In this document: positions 10,960 to 22,003 of the stretch, piece by piece
Numbering within the stretch: the first letter of the stretch is position 1
Layout: each line of letters starts with the position of its first letter
Translations under genes and position numbers: made by a program
Source of the DNA: Pomacea canaliculata
Taxonomy: Eukaryota; Mollusca; Gastropoda; Architaenioglossa; Ampullariidae
Reading direction: 5' to 3'
NCBI RefSeq assembly: GCF_003073045.1
Contig: NC_037593.1
Span: 5,881,525 to 5,945,524, forward strand
DNA: 64,000 nucleotides
The notes under the pieces: generated by a model
The model's database searches: none
What the model was told of the DNA's origin: nothing
Seen by the model: only the letters and a program-made list of their open reading frames with translations

Positions 10960-13150
10960 TAGACGTTCCACGCCAAGGCCAGAAGTCGTTCCCAAGGGAG
11001 GAGAACGTCTGCTGGGTGGACACCATGACAAAAATGAAGGAGTGTACAAATGAAGATAAAGAAATCATGAAGTGTACTGAGCGTGTCATACAACAACACT
11101 TTCTGCTGTAATTAGGTTTCTAAACCCTTGAACACTAGAGGAGAAGGACGAGACCAAGAAAGCAAAAGAAAGGCGCGACAGGATGATTACTATTATTCAA
11201 GTTATGATCCCCGACAAGCAAATCCGCTATCCCAATCTAAGTCATTAAAAAACAAACAAAACTAGAAATCCGTTTTCACTCCCATAGTAATGAAAAACAA
11301 TTTAATTATCACTAAAACAGTTATTAATAAACATTTCATTACCCCAGTGTCAGTCATCGATAAACGAACAATGCCAGTCCCCTTATAATCATTGATAAAC
11401 ATTGCTCCACTATCCTCATCGTAGTGCTTGATAAACAGACTCCACTACACCATCGCCGTGATAGTTATTGTTAGACAAACGCACGCCCGATCAATGGTCT
11501 GTTGCCGTGAAAACTCTCCACTCGTGATTACGCGTGCGTAGTGCCAGGCGCGTGTTACGTCACGTGCAGAAAAAAGTCACGGGCGACACTGGGCGTTGGC
11601 TCCCACACCCTTCCTTTCCTCTTTCTGACACACACATAATCCCTCACACGCACGTACACACACACGTACGTAAGCACATATGTACATAATATGAATATTT
11701 GTACACAATATCTAAGTAAATCCCGTACAGACAGAATCACACATACACACGCATACGATACGTAAACAAACACCCAAACACGCAGACTAAATGAAGCCAA
11801 AGGTGGTGAGAATGTCTGTGTGTGAAATGAGACAAAGTACACAAGACTAAGGACTCACTCAAGTTTCACCTGGCGCTGGTGTCACTGTACTCGCGGTGTC
11901 AGCCAGTCTGCCAACCACACTGCGTGGAGCCAGAAGAACTCTGTCGATCGCACGCCACGGTTGTCATGACAACGCTTCCCAGCCTGCTAGCGGTGGTGCG
12001 AGAGTCGGGCAGGCGTGCGGTGGGTTCCTCGGGCACTGCGAGTACCCTTGTTCACCCGGACTCTTTTCGGGTGCAAGAGGCAAAGGGGGCACAACTGGCA
12101 GGATGGCGGTCAAGGCCGCCGGAAGTTAGACAGCGGTTGTCCTCTCGCCGTGATGGCGGTAATAATGAACGAAATTGTTTGTGTGAAAACGAATCGATCG
12201 GCACAACGGATGACAGCTGCTTTTGCGCTAGAATGTCTAGTGTCGGTGAACCAGTCTTTTTTTTTTTTCTTTGGAAGCTTTCACGATGCCATGACAACAG
12301 AAATGGTTCTTTTGATTAGGAATTGGAAATTGTCGATCGCTTTTCTCTTGAAAAAGAGGAAATTTGAAAACTAGCAAATTACTCTCCTATACTGAGTTCT
12401 ATTAGGCATCTGTTGTATTCGTAAAGCGAGTCTTAATGTCACCACAATCTGTTAAACAAATAAACCAGTGTGGTGGTGTGTGTTAGCGGATCATAAAACC
12501 TATGCATAAATCATACTGGTCGTCCGATCATCAAATTTGCCAGGAACATGTTTATCGATGGTCGTGACTACTGTCTGGTAAACATTCTCTCTCTCTCCAG
12601 GGATGGAGGAAAACTAGCGAGCTTCAGTCGAAATGGAATGAGACAATTTTTTTCATATTTAGCTCCAGTCAAATGAAAAGATAGACTGAAATTGTGTTGT
12701 AGCATCACAAGTGGATCGAAGAATCAGCTCAGAAGAATTCAGGTACCCAGGCTAATAAATAAATCAGCTAAACTACACGTGAAAGTGTGAACAAGCCGAT
12801 GAAAGTTCTATTTAAAAAAAATCAATGAAAGCGAATGGTTTTGTTGAAAGAGCCGAGCATAATTAACCAACGAGGATGTCGACAATTGACTGGTATGCCA
12901 GCTTGTGAAAAGGGACGTTACTGTGTGTGACAAGCAGCCGTAGTTCCTCAGTTGTTTCCCTTGCCTGTACAAAGCATCGCGGAGGGAGAGACATTTCGCC
13001 AAGCTGGCGCATGCGCTGTGAGTGCTAGACAAATGCCAGCAGTAGAGGTTGTTCCAGTCAGCTCATCCACACCTATTTATAACTAACGTAAAGGTAGACA
13101 CTTGACATTTCGGTTGTGGCGAGTGAGAACCGATTTAGAGTGTGGTGGTG
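10960..13150. other. Intergenic DNA, no supported gene
   Basis: Contains CA/GT-rich patches (about 11625-11800) and a GC-richer patch at 11870-12140 whose open frames overlap in two registers and show no domain. An NRF1-like GCGCATGCGC core lies near 13008. Otherwise I see nothing in it. Confidence 0.35.
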
Positions 13151-13154
13151 GTGG

Positions 13155-13326
13155 TGTTGGGGAGATCCCGCTGATCTCAGGGGGGAGCATCTCTGCGAAG
13201 GAGGTATTCATCTTTGCCTTGCTACCTTTCCTGGGGTCAGGTACCATTTATTTATTGGATAAACTAGCTAAAGTATGCTGCGCTGAACGGGTATCGAACC
13301 GGCGAGTGCGAATCCGCGGAGAAAAA
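13155..13326 (-). mobile_element. tRNA-derived SINE (truncated head)
   Basis: Read on the minus strand, a polymerase III B-box-like GGTTCGATACCCG is followed by a body with GGTACCTGACC and AGGAAAGGTAGCAAGGC. The copy at 24524-24720 has the same order (GGTTTGATACCCG, GGGTACCC, GGAAAAGGTAAGGC), so both belong to one family. Its 5' head is fused directly to the adjoining LINE fragment, so the start is truncated or inserted. Confidence 0.5.
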
Positions 13327-13330
13327 TAAC

Positions 13331-13940
13331 ATATATGGCATAGGCATCGGTTGGTAAGGTTCTGGAGCTTGTTGTTGATGGTGTTTGTCCCTCTCCCGGT
13401 TTCAGAACCATACAGTAGGACTGCCTTTATTAGTGTTGAAGATGTGGGTCTTGCTGCTGAAGGATAATGCCTGGCCTGGTTGATGCGGTTTTTGATGTCA
13501 TCGTCCGCCCCACCGTCCTTGTTGACAATGCTCTCCAGATACACAAAGCGATTTGTTTCCAGGATGTTCTCTCCTTGAAGTGGGATTGGGAGTTCCTGCT
13601 TGTTGATTCTGGTCACTTCGGTCTTCTTTCTGCTGACCTTTAAGCCAGTCTTCTCCGTTTCATCTTCTAGCTTGCTCGGTTTGGTTTGAGCATGCTGCTG
13701 TCGATGAGATAGGAGACTAATGTCATCTGCAAAGTTCAGGTCCTCTAGCTGTTTGGGGAAGGTCCACTGGATACCGGTGTTGTTGTCTTGGGTTGTCTTT
13801 CGCATAATCCAGTCTACGACCATTAGGAAGATCGTCGGTGATAATATGCAACCCTGTCTTACTCCAGTCTCCATTACGAAAGGTTTAGTGAGTTTGCTGT
13901 GCTGTTGTGGGTAACTTGTAAATATTCCGTAATATATTAT
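13331..13940 (-). mobile_element. RTE-like LINE reverse transcriptase fragment
   Basis: The minus-strand frame contains reverse-transcriptase core motifs: METGVRQGCILSPTIF, the catalytic LNFADDISLLSH (FADD box), GLKVSRKKTEV and KAVLLYGSET. The order and spacing match palm and thumb regions of non-LTR RTs of the group also seen at 57593-58151. The upstream endonuclease and the 3' end are missing, and the frame runs into SINE sequence at about 13326, so this is a dead, doubly truncated copy. Confidence 0.82.
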
Positions 13941-16060
13941 CTAAATATGTGTGTGTGTGTGTGTTTTTTAAAGTCTCCTTCTCACCCGAGAATGCTGTAA
14001 TTTCCGAGTTTAACAGTATTTGCACGCTCGTGTTGCGCTCTCACACACTGTATTAATTCCATCTCCGAAACGGGATCAGGACGAGCTATAAATCGACTTG
14101 TTTGCTGTGTAAATATTTCATTTACATCATTTTCTCTCTCGGGACATTTCTAAAACCCTTCTGGGCTAATGCTCACTGCCAGCAACATCACTTGATGCGC
14201 TGCCATGGCAACCACGCGGTGGTCAAAGACGCGCAGGTAATTTGCGGCTGGGGACACAGGGTCGGTAGGTAAGGCTGGGGGTAGGTAGGGGTGTGGCTCT
14301 CCAGGTCACCCAACGACCCACACAGGCAGTAAGAGCCAATAACTCTACCATCTTGTTCAATAAAACCTTGGGAAAGTCGAGACGTAAAATTAATTGATAA
14401 TTAATTTTTAATTTTTTGTTTCTTTTTTATGTGATTTCTTTAATCCCGACTTTATTCAGTTAATGTCGCTGTGGGCCTCATTTCTCCCTGATAAACTGTC
14501 GATATTTTACGGGTGGAGACTTCACTGACTCTGTAACAAACGTCTCAAACAGATTCTTCCATCTCCACCCCTCCGTCTCTTTTTCTCAGCCTCTCTTTCC
14601 TATATGTCCTCTTCTCTTTCTCTCTCTTCATTTTTTTTTTCTTTTTCTGTTTGTCAGTCTGTCTCTGTCTCTCTCTCTCTGCTCGCTTGTTTTGACCGTT
14701 CTGTTTAGTTTGTTCTTCAGACACTCCATCGTTTTCCAATAAATCTTTTTTGCGACCCTCTGCATGTCTTTTCCCTCTTTCCTTACAACCCTCTTGCAAG
14801 CTAATTTTGGCTCAGCACTCCAGTCAGTTTGTCGGCCTGGAAATGGCAAACGACTTGCAAAATAAGGTAAAAATAACTAGGTTGCCCCGTATCCATATTT
14901 TATTAAGGTCGTTTGGGAGATATGTTAGAGTCCTCGCCTTCTCCTGGGCCATTTCTGTTTAGTGAATGCGGTCACTCGTGTCCTCTTCTCTCTGCCTTAC
15001 CTACTCAGTTGTGTCGACTCGGGAATGTTTTCATGCACTCTGTGCTTAAGACAAGTGGGAGACATGGACAACATACGAAGGACAGAAGGAGAAACAACTA
15101 TGCAGACAAGTAACAAAAGACAAACAAAGAAGACACAGGATTGAGAATGACATCAACCTACAAAGGAAGACGAGCAGGTAGACTATTCAATTGACTATAA
15201 TCACAACTATTGACAACCATGTTGATTGGTGTGAGGAATAATCCTCATGGAACAGATGTGCTTTTATTGCACTTACAAAAGATTCGATGGTAAGGGACCA
15301 AAGTCCTCTTCACGATAATGTTGATGTCCACTTCATCACCAAGTGATGTCAGAGACCAGTCGTCCTCAACACGAGGCTCAAAACTTACCACAGGTCTGCG
15401 GGCAATCTGTCTTGGTCCTAGTCTCTCGCTGACTTCTCGTCATGCTAGCACAAGAACGAAATTACCGGTCGTTTTCTGAGGGGAGAAGGTTGCCTCTTCA
15501 GTTGACTGCTAGAAGAATATGGATGATAGAGTCAGGACCGGTGATCAGCGCTCTATCAGACATAGTGAAGACCCTGTAGAGTGTCCCTGTCCTGCGTTGA
15601 CTCACTATTCTAGTAACACGAGTTCAGACTAAACTGGAAGCTGCGTGTTGCTAATGGACTATTCAGAGAGCAATAAAATATCACCTGACAGTCCTCAGGC
15701 TGCAATTGTCTCCGCTCCTACTAAACGGTCAACGCCCTCCCGGGCATTTCTTCGACAAGCGCCTGAAGTTACAAGGGGAAGGAAGCTCTCACTTGGTGGT
15801 TGCTACCGTTCACCAGCCGCCCACGTCCATGCTTGTGTCAGTTCAAAGGGAATCGAGACTTTTTCCACAGCTCCAACTAGCCAGGTGTAATGAATGCTAG
15901 AGTTCTGAGATGAGATCTGTTACACCTGGCATTTCACACGGTTTTACCCCAGTATGAGCGCCATGTTCTTAATGAGTGGTTCGCCGGGAAAATCTCTTGT
16001 GACGTCAGCACCACGCTCACAACCACCGGCTTTTCTTTTTTAAAAACATCTGTGGCAATG
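13941..16060. other. Intergenic DNA, no supported gene
   Basis: Contains a short (GT)n at about 13945-13965 and a C/T-rich stretch at 14560-14690. No exon-like or element-like signal was recognised. Confidence 0.35.
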
Positions 16061-16079
16061 AGAGTGTAATGTTTACAGC

Positions 16080-16215
16080 GGACACGCGCACGAACAATCT
16101 TAAACACGCGCACTGCTATTCATACAAGCACGTACAGACACTCATGCGCGCTCGTAAACACACATGCATGGTTATACACGCGTGTGAGCACAAACACACA
16201 CATATGCACACAGAC
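16080..16215. repeat. Degenerate (CA)n-rich tract
   Basis: CACAC/CACGCG-rich low-complexity sequence with interruptions. Confidence 0.7.
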
Positions 16216-19200
16216 ACAAGCAGTATAGAAAGGTAACAGAGGGAACTGCACTGTATAGCACTGCACTTTATTGTGTAAGCCACCAGTCCATCACAAACGA
16301 CATAAGAGAGAGCTTGCAGTCATCATTATGTAAATAAAACCAATAATCTGTTTTCTGTCTTTTTACTGGGCAACAGATTTTATCAGACGGGGGGATGGAC
16401 GTTTCTTTTTCCATCCCTCCCTTGCTCCCTTTTCCTGAAAGAAGGCGTGGCTAGCGCTTGTTCATGAACAGTCCAGGGACGGGTTGTGGGAGTGGGTGGA
16501 TATAATGAAGAATTAATATCCACCATGACAGGGTCTCAGAGGAAGCAGCAATCAATCCTTAATAACAAGGTGGAATTACACTTTGGGGAAGAAATTTCAA
16601 TGCACCATGCAGCCTGCAACTGTAGATAAAAAAATAAATTTTTGATGACAGCCATCTGTGATTGCTGTTGCCACGTAATGCCGTATGGCAGGACAACCAT
16701 CTCTGGACGTTACTGTCACGTAAAGATACCAGTTTTGTTGTTTTATTTTGTTATTTTTAATGTAAGACATCTACAATGCCGTAATTAGTTAGGTCAACAT
16801 TTTCTATTCATGTCACAGCTTTCCGAAATTTTCAGGATGTTTGCTTGTCTGCTCGCTTGTCCGGTTTCAGTCTCTTTACTAGTTTGTCTGTCTGCCTGTA
16901 GTTTGTTTTCTTGACAGAGTCTGTCTGTTTACCTGATTGCCTGCGAGCACACTTCCCGGGTATCATTGCCCGCTGGGATTAATAAAAGTGGTCATCGTCA
17001 TCGTTATTATTAACTGCTTATTTTTCGCATAATCTTTCCCCCTCTCCAAGATAAGATATCACGTGGATAACATTTTCACAGATTAAGCAATAATCACACT
17101 TAACTAACAGCAGGGTTAGAGGAATTATAAGCCGGGTCTTCATACTTCTTTTTCTTTCCACTCCGAGCTGAGAGTCGAACCTGATCTCTTGATGTATGGC
17201 AAGTATTCTTGTTCTCTGAGGATTGTTTATTATTACAAAAAGAATTTTAATCTTTCTCTCTCACACACTTTCTCTTTAATAAGTCAAATTCCTTCTCATC
17301 TCCTTGAAGTACCTCAGTGTTTGCCTTCCCCCTCTACTGCAGTAATAAATAAATGTAATTACATCCACATCCCTCGCCTCTAACAACATGGTCTGTGTTA
17401 AAGAGTTATTATTATTTTATAAAGTTTTACAATGCACCCTTTTTCAGAATTGCCTTTCATACCTAAAGCAGCTTTTAGCTTTGTTGTTTGCTCACCTACC
17501 GTAGCTGCTGCATTTTACTGGAATAGGCTTGTCTGTGAAGACCTTATAAATATTTTAGGATTTTGGACAAAGGATTTGCTATGTATCTACCTCATTAGAG
17601 CTGTAAAGTGGAGCTAGAGTGTGGGGAAAATTTAAAATTTTAAAGCTAGTAACGACAATATACATCCTACTTACTCCAAATAACGGACCATAAATGTTTT
17701 CAAGTGTTGTGAGTAATGAAAATAATCAAAATTTGAAGCCGATGGTTACTCATTTTAGTGAGGTGAGCAGCGCATGACAAAGAAATCTCCCAAGGCCCGG
17801 TTATCAGGCTTTGGAAGACTTTTAACTGTGGAGTTAATTTGCCATCTGTGTTCGTTCTGGATTGATTGCGGGATGGCAGCACTTATCTGTATTCACCAGA
17901 CCTTGAGGATCGATGGGGTGGACGACCTGCGCGCGCAGCTCCGGTACATGCTTGCGTCCCGACATGCATTGCGCGGTCTAACGGCTGACAACTCGCCCAC
18001 ACTCGGTTTCTTGTTGTTTTTTGTTTTCGTTTTCTTTTTATCTCGACCGCCTGCTGTGATTACGCTTTCCACCCAGTTTCTAAACAGAATCAAAAGGAAG
18101 TGATGGGGTTTGTTCTGACGCCGTAAGTGGCTGAGCTGATTTTATCTGAAGCACCACCGGAAGCTGGTTGAACACACACACAAACACACACAAAATCAAA
18201 TGTTGTAGGCGTGTAATTCTGGTTTTTTAAAACTGGTCGTTCCCAAAGTTTTTCACCATAAATTAAACAAAAAGTAAAATGCGCGAGGGTTCAGCGTCCA
18301 GACACATGTTTATTTTTCACAATCGTCTTGTACCGCTGTCTGATCACGAACTTGTATTACTGGACTGCTGGCAGACGATTTTTTTCCAGTTAATTAGTAA
18401 AACGAGGCATGAGACTACAAAGCTTCCGGTTTAGTCACATTCATTGTTTAGGCTCGCCAAGACTAACAGCGGAGAACTTTGCAAGAGGCTAAGCGTTGGT
18501 CTTGGCAGACAGACAGCAGTCCACCTATACGTATCCATGGTCTGATGGCTAACATTTTCTACCTTCTTCTTCTGAGAGTTACATCATGACACTCTCACAT
18601 TTAGGCCCTACCTGTCTTTGGGGCTTCTTACATTGTCTCCTCTCACTCTCTCTTTGTATAAATAAATAGCTCAATGTATTTTTATTTTGGTTTTTTTTTG
18701 TGTTTGTCTCTGTTTCACACACTCATTTTCTCTCTCAACCTCTCAACTCTTGTTCACTCTATTGTTTATCTCTGTACGCGAATCTGTTTCTCTTTCACAC
18801 ACATGGTGCCTCAGACGCAGCACACAGACAAAGACAGAGTGGAAAGAACAACCTCCCGATAAAGTGCACGAGCTAGGGAGATCAAGACATGCAAAGTTGG
18901 TTTTTTTGTTTTTTTTTTTTGTTTTTGTTTTTTTTTTTCTCCGACTGTTCCTCCCAATTAATTTCACAGCGAAAGGCTGTTGTACCCGGCTTCAGGCCAC
19001 AGCAAGAGGTCAGGTGACGCAAGCACTGAACGTTAGTGATTTGACCTGCAGACTTGATATCATTACAGCTAGCTTGATTTTATTACAACTACCTTGATAT
19101 AATTACAACTAACGGTAGCACCACACTTAGTTTTATATCATCACATTTGCTTGATATCATTTCAAGGAAATGTTTTGAATGTGTTGCCTGAGTGTTGTTG

Positions 19201-20174
19201 TCTTTTCTTCAAGCATCAATCTAGCCTCAGGCCCACAAAGGTCAAGTAGCCAGCGGACACTGTGAGCTCTTTAATGGCGGAGACGAGAACTGACAGCTCG
19301 TCATGGTCTTTAGCGAACACCTTTGTTTTTGAGGCACCTTTCTATTCCTATTTTCCAAAGGAAGCTGCACTTAGGGATTCATCAGACATTCCTGAGCAAA
19401 CGACATAAAAGGTTTAATTGTTTCTCCCATCAAAATATATTCTATAATATTATCCTATTTATCAAGATTTTTCATGTAGAGATTTTTAAATGCCTGTTAG
19501 AAAGTATAATCTATATGTCTGACATGATGTCTTTAAACATTATAATTAAATTATTAAAAGTTAATTACGCTAAAAATATTTTCCACAAATGCTTTTTTTT
19601 CGAAAAAAATTTACGGTTGATTGCATCTTCTCTCTAATCTGTAATTTAAGAAAATTGTAACATCGTGCAAAATGTGAATGTGGGTGCGTGTGGGGTAGAG
19701 GTAAATGTGTGGGTGGATGGGTGGGTGACCCATTGTCAAATATGTGACTTTGTTTGCCAAAGTGGTATGTGGCTGTCATGTACAGTTTGCCAAACATGGT
19801 CACATCACTGGCAACACGCAGTCCGGGACAAGGAGGATGGACAATGCTGTCACGTGACATTTCACGTCTGGAAATGAGAAGACACGAAGACTGTATACAC
19901 AAGTATACACAAGCATTTAGTAAAAGGCAAATATTACAAGAAGCTGTCTTTCATGAAACATTGACCTTTGCACAAAAAGAAATGAAGAAATTTCCAACAA
20001 AGTCTCTGTTATCTGTTATCGCACCTCACGCTTCTCGTTCTCACCTGCAGCAAGCAAATAGATAATAAATTAATAGATAAATTAATTAATACTGCGGTCG
20101 GTGGCTCTGCTTCCATGCCTTGCTCACAAGCCTTAAGTAATTGTCATTGATGAAATAAGCAACTGTGTCCTAGC
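16216..20174. other. Intergenic DNA, no supported gene
   Basis: About 4 kb with T-rich tracts (18690-18710, 18900-18940), a short (ACACA)n at 18170-18195 and a B-box-like GGTTCGACTC on the minus strand near 17175 that lacks a convincing A-box. No gene was recognised on either strand. Confidence 0.35.
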
Positions 20175-20260
20175 AAAATAATAAGGTTCCTTCATTGAAA
20201 TAAGGTACAGCTTATTTAAAATAATAAGGTTTCCTCATTAAAATAAAGTACAGCTTCTTT
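20175..20260. repeat. 43-bp tandem duplication
   Basis: Two diverged head-to-tail copies of a 43-bp AT-rich unit containing AATAATAAGGTT and GTACAGCTT, with several substitutions between them. Confidence 0.8.
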
Positions 20261-20617
20261 AAGCAGTCAGCACTGTTTACACCAAAATATATCTTTGTCG
20301 TGGAATCACTTTTTTCTCGTTTCTGTCAATTGCAGTTGAGTGACGAATATTACAACAATATATACCACGTATTAGCGGGTATCTTTAATATCTTATAACA
20401 CTTGGACGAACCGAGAGCTTGTGTTGAGATCACTTTTCATGTCCTTAGCTAACCAGTTGCCTAGTAACAAGTTCTCAGGATTGTCTTTCCCATGGGGGGC
20501 AGGGAAACAACTCGCGGGTCATGTTGAAAGGAATAACATGGATGTCCCAGAAGAATATTCAGTTTATCTTGAAATTTCAGTTTGGGACAATACCTAGATA
20601 TATTTACCACGCACGCG

Positions 20618-20676
20618 AGCACACACACACACGCTAACACACACACACACATCACGCACACACACACACACACACC
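20618..20676. repeat. (CA)n microsatellite at the GPCR stop codon
   Basis: An interrupted CA repeat ends two bases before the complement of the GPCR stop codon, so it forms the start of that gene's 3' UTR as (TG)n. Confidence 0.9.
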
Positions 20677-20677
20677 T

Positions 20678-22003
20678 TTACAACCTGTACACCAGCTGCG
20701 ACCGTCGTCGTCTGTCACTCCTATCAATGCCCGCGAAGCGCAGGTGACCACCACCACAAACACGCATGTCCGTGTCCAGCACCCTACTTCCTCCTGTTCT
20801 CAGACCTTTGAGGTCGCTGTCGCTGCCCCTGCTGCTGAAGCTGTTGTGTCCGTTTTCGCTGAGCCTGGCACCGGCGGAGGCGTGGGAAGGGTTGGTGAAG
20901 GCCAGGCGGTACTTCTCCACCGGAAGTCTCGAACGTCGGCGACCCCGGAAGAAGATCTTGACGAAGATGTCCCGGAACTGCTTGCCGATGGCGCAGTACA
21001 CCACGAAGTTGGAGGCGGAGTTGACCATTACCATGGTGTCCGAAACGGAGACGAAGTGGTTACAGGGCACAGAGCACTCGAGGTACACGTCCTTCCCTCG
21101 CACCAGGATGAGCGAGAGAGCGGGAAAGAGCTCGCAGACGAAGAAGATGACGGTGACGGCGATAACCATGGCCGTGAGACGACCCTCGCGCGCTGATCGT
21201 CGACTACCAGGCTTGGAAGCCTCGGCAGGGGTGAAGGAGCTGCTGGCGCGCAGCGCTCGGATCATCAGCACGTTCAGGACGACGATGACGACGAAAGGGA
21301 CGAGAAACTCGCAGACGAAGTTGATCCAGACGACGAACCAGTAGTTGTAGAAGCGACCCAGGCCGAACTCGGTGCGGTAAAAGACGATCTTGCTGACATT
21401 GTTGGTCGGGTCGTGGACGCGCTCGTTGGTGTAGGCGACGTACAGCGGAATCTGGAAGAGGACGGCCCACAGCTGGGTGACCACCACGGCCCGCCAGGCC
21501 CACTTCTTGCTGCACACGCGCGAGGCCAGAAGAGGTTTGGCCACGGCGATGTAGCGCTCGATGGTGATGAGAACCGTCAACATGGTGGTGCCAGTCTGGG
21601 CGATGTGGGGGACAGGATACAGCAGGACATAGATGGGCTTAATGAAGATGCGGTAGGAGTCCGGGATCAGCCCCGCCTGGCTGAGAGTCGTCAGGGTCTC
21701 CAGCATCATCTCCGAGAAGAGCAGCAGTGTGTCCACCATCTCCAGGCAGATGAGCAGGAAGGGCGCTGACGAGCGTTGCCGGAAGTGACCCAACACGATG
21801 ATGGAGATGGTGTTGCAGAACATCCCGAAGACGGCCACTGCCGTGCCCCCGATCCCGAACACCCCTACCCGCGTTCCCCAGATATCGTCGGGGATGGAGT
21901 AGGTCTTGGTCATGTTGACGACCGAAGAATCGTTGGTTAACGACATGTTGCCGGAAATCGTCTCCTCCAAGAACCGCACGCGCCATGCTGAGAAGAATAG
22001 CAT
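20678..22003 (-). CDS. Class A G protein-coupled receptor, FMRFamide-receptor-like, intronless
   Basis: A single open frame of 441 codons encodes a seven-helix plasma-membrane receptor, probably for a neuropeptide. The N-terminus has three N-glycosylation sequons (NMS, NDS, NMT). Helices are roughly residues 46-74, 81-102, 133-150, 169-190, 221-250, 277-300 and 315-340. TM3 ends in ERYIAVAKP (the DRY box as ERY, 149-151), TM6 has FFVCELFPAL, and TM7 has NSASNFVVY (328-336) where most class A receptors have NPxxY; this form is typical of FMRFamide-like and related invertebrate peptide receptors. The cytoplasmic tail is long and rich in Ser and Arg. The start is the ATG at 22003; an alternative ATG at 21946 (codon 20) sits before the sequons. 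No introns, stops or frameshifts are present. The ligand cannot be assigned from sequence. Confidence 0.92.
   Translation of the reverse strand: MLFFSAWRVRFLEETISGNMSLTNDSSVVNMTKTYSIPDDIWGTRVGVFGIGGTAVAVFGMFCNTISIIVLGHFRQRSSAPFLLICLEMVDTLLLFSEMMLETLTTLSQAGLIPDSYRIFIKPIYVLLYPVPHIAQTGTTMLTVLITIERYIAVAKPLLASRVCSKKWAWRAVVVTQLWAVLFQIPLYVAYTNERVHDPTNNVSKIVFYRTEFGLGRFYNYWFVVWINFVCEFLVPFVVIVVLNVLMIRALRASSSFTPAEASKPGSRRSAREGRLTAMVIAVTVIFFVCELFPALSLILVRGKDVYLECSVPCNHFVSVSDTMVMVNSASNFVVYCAIGKQFRDIFVKIFFRGRRRSRLPVEKYRLAFTNPSHASAGARLSENGHNSFSSRGSDSDLKGLRTGGSRVLDTDMRVCGGGHLRFAGIDRSDRRRRSQLVYRL

Noticed and set aside
10416..11099. 227-codon minus-strand frame with QVVQVLP repeats
   Set aside because: Its length comes from the 21-bp minisatellite, which lacks stops in that frame; the flanks have no domain or splice support.
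11879..12319. Overlapping plus-strand open frames of about 120-146 codons
   Set aside because: They overlap one another in different registers, run into homopolymers and have no recognisable motif; typical of a GC-richer patch.
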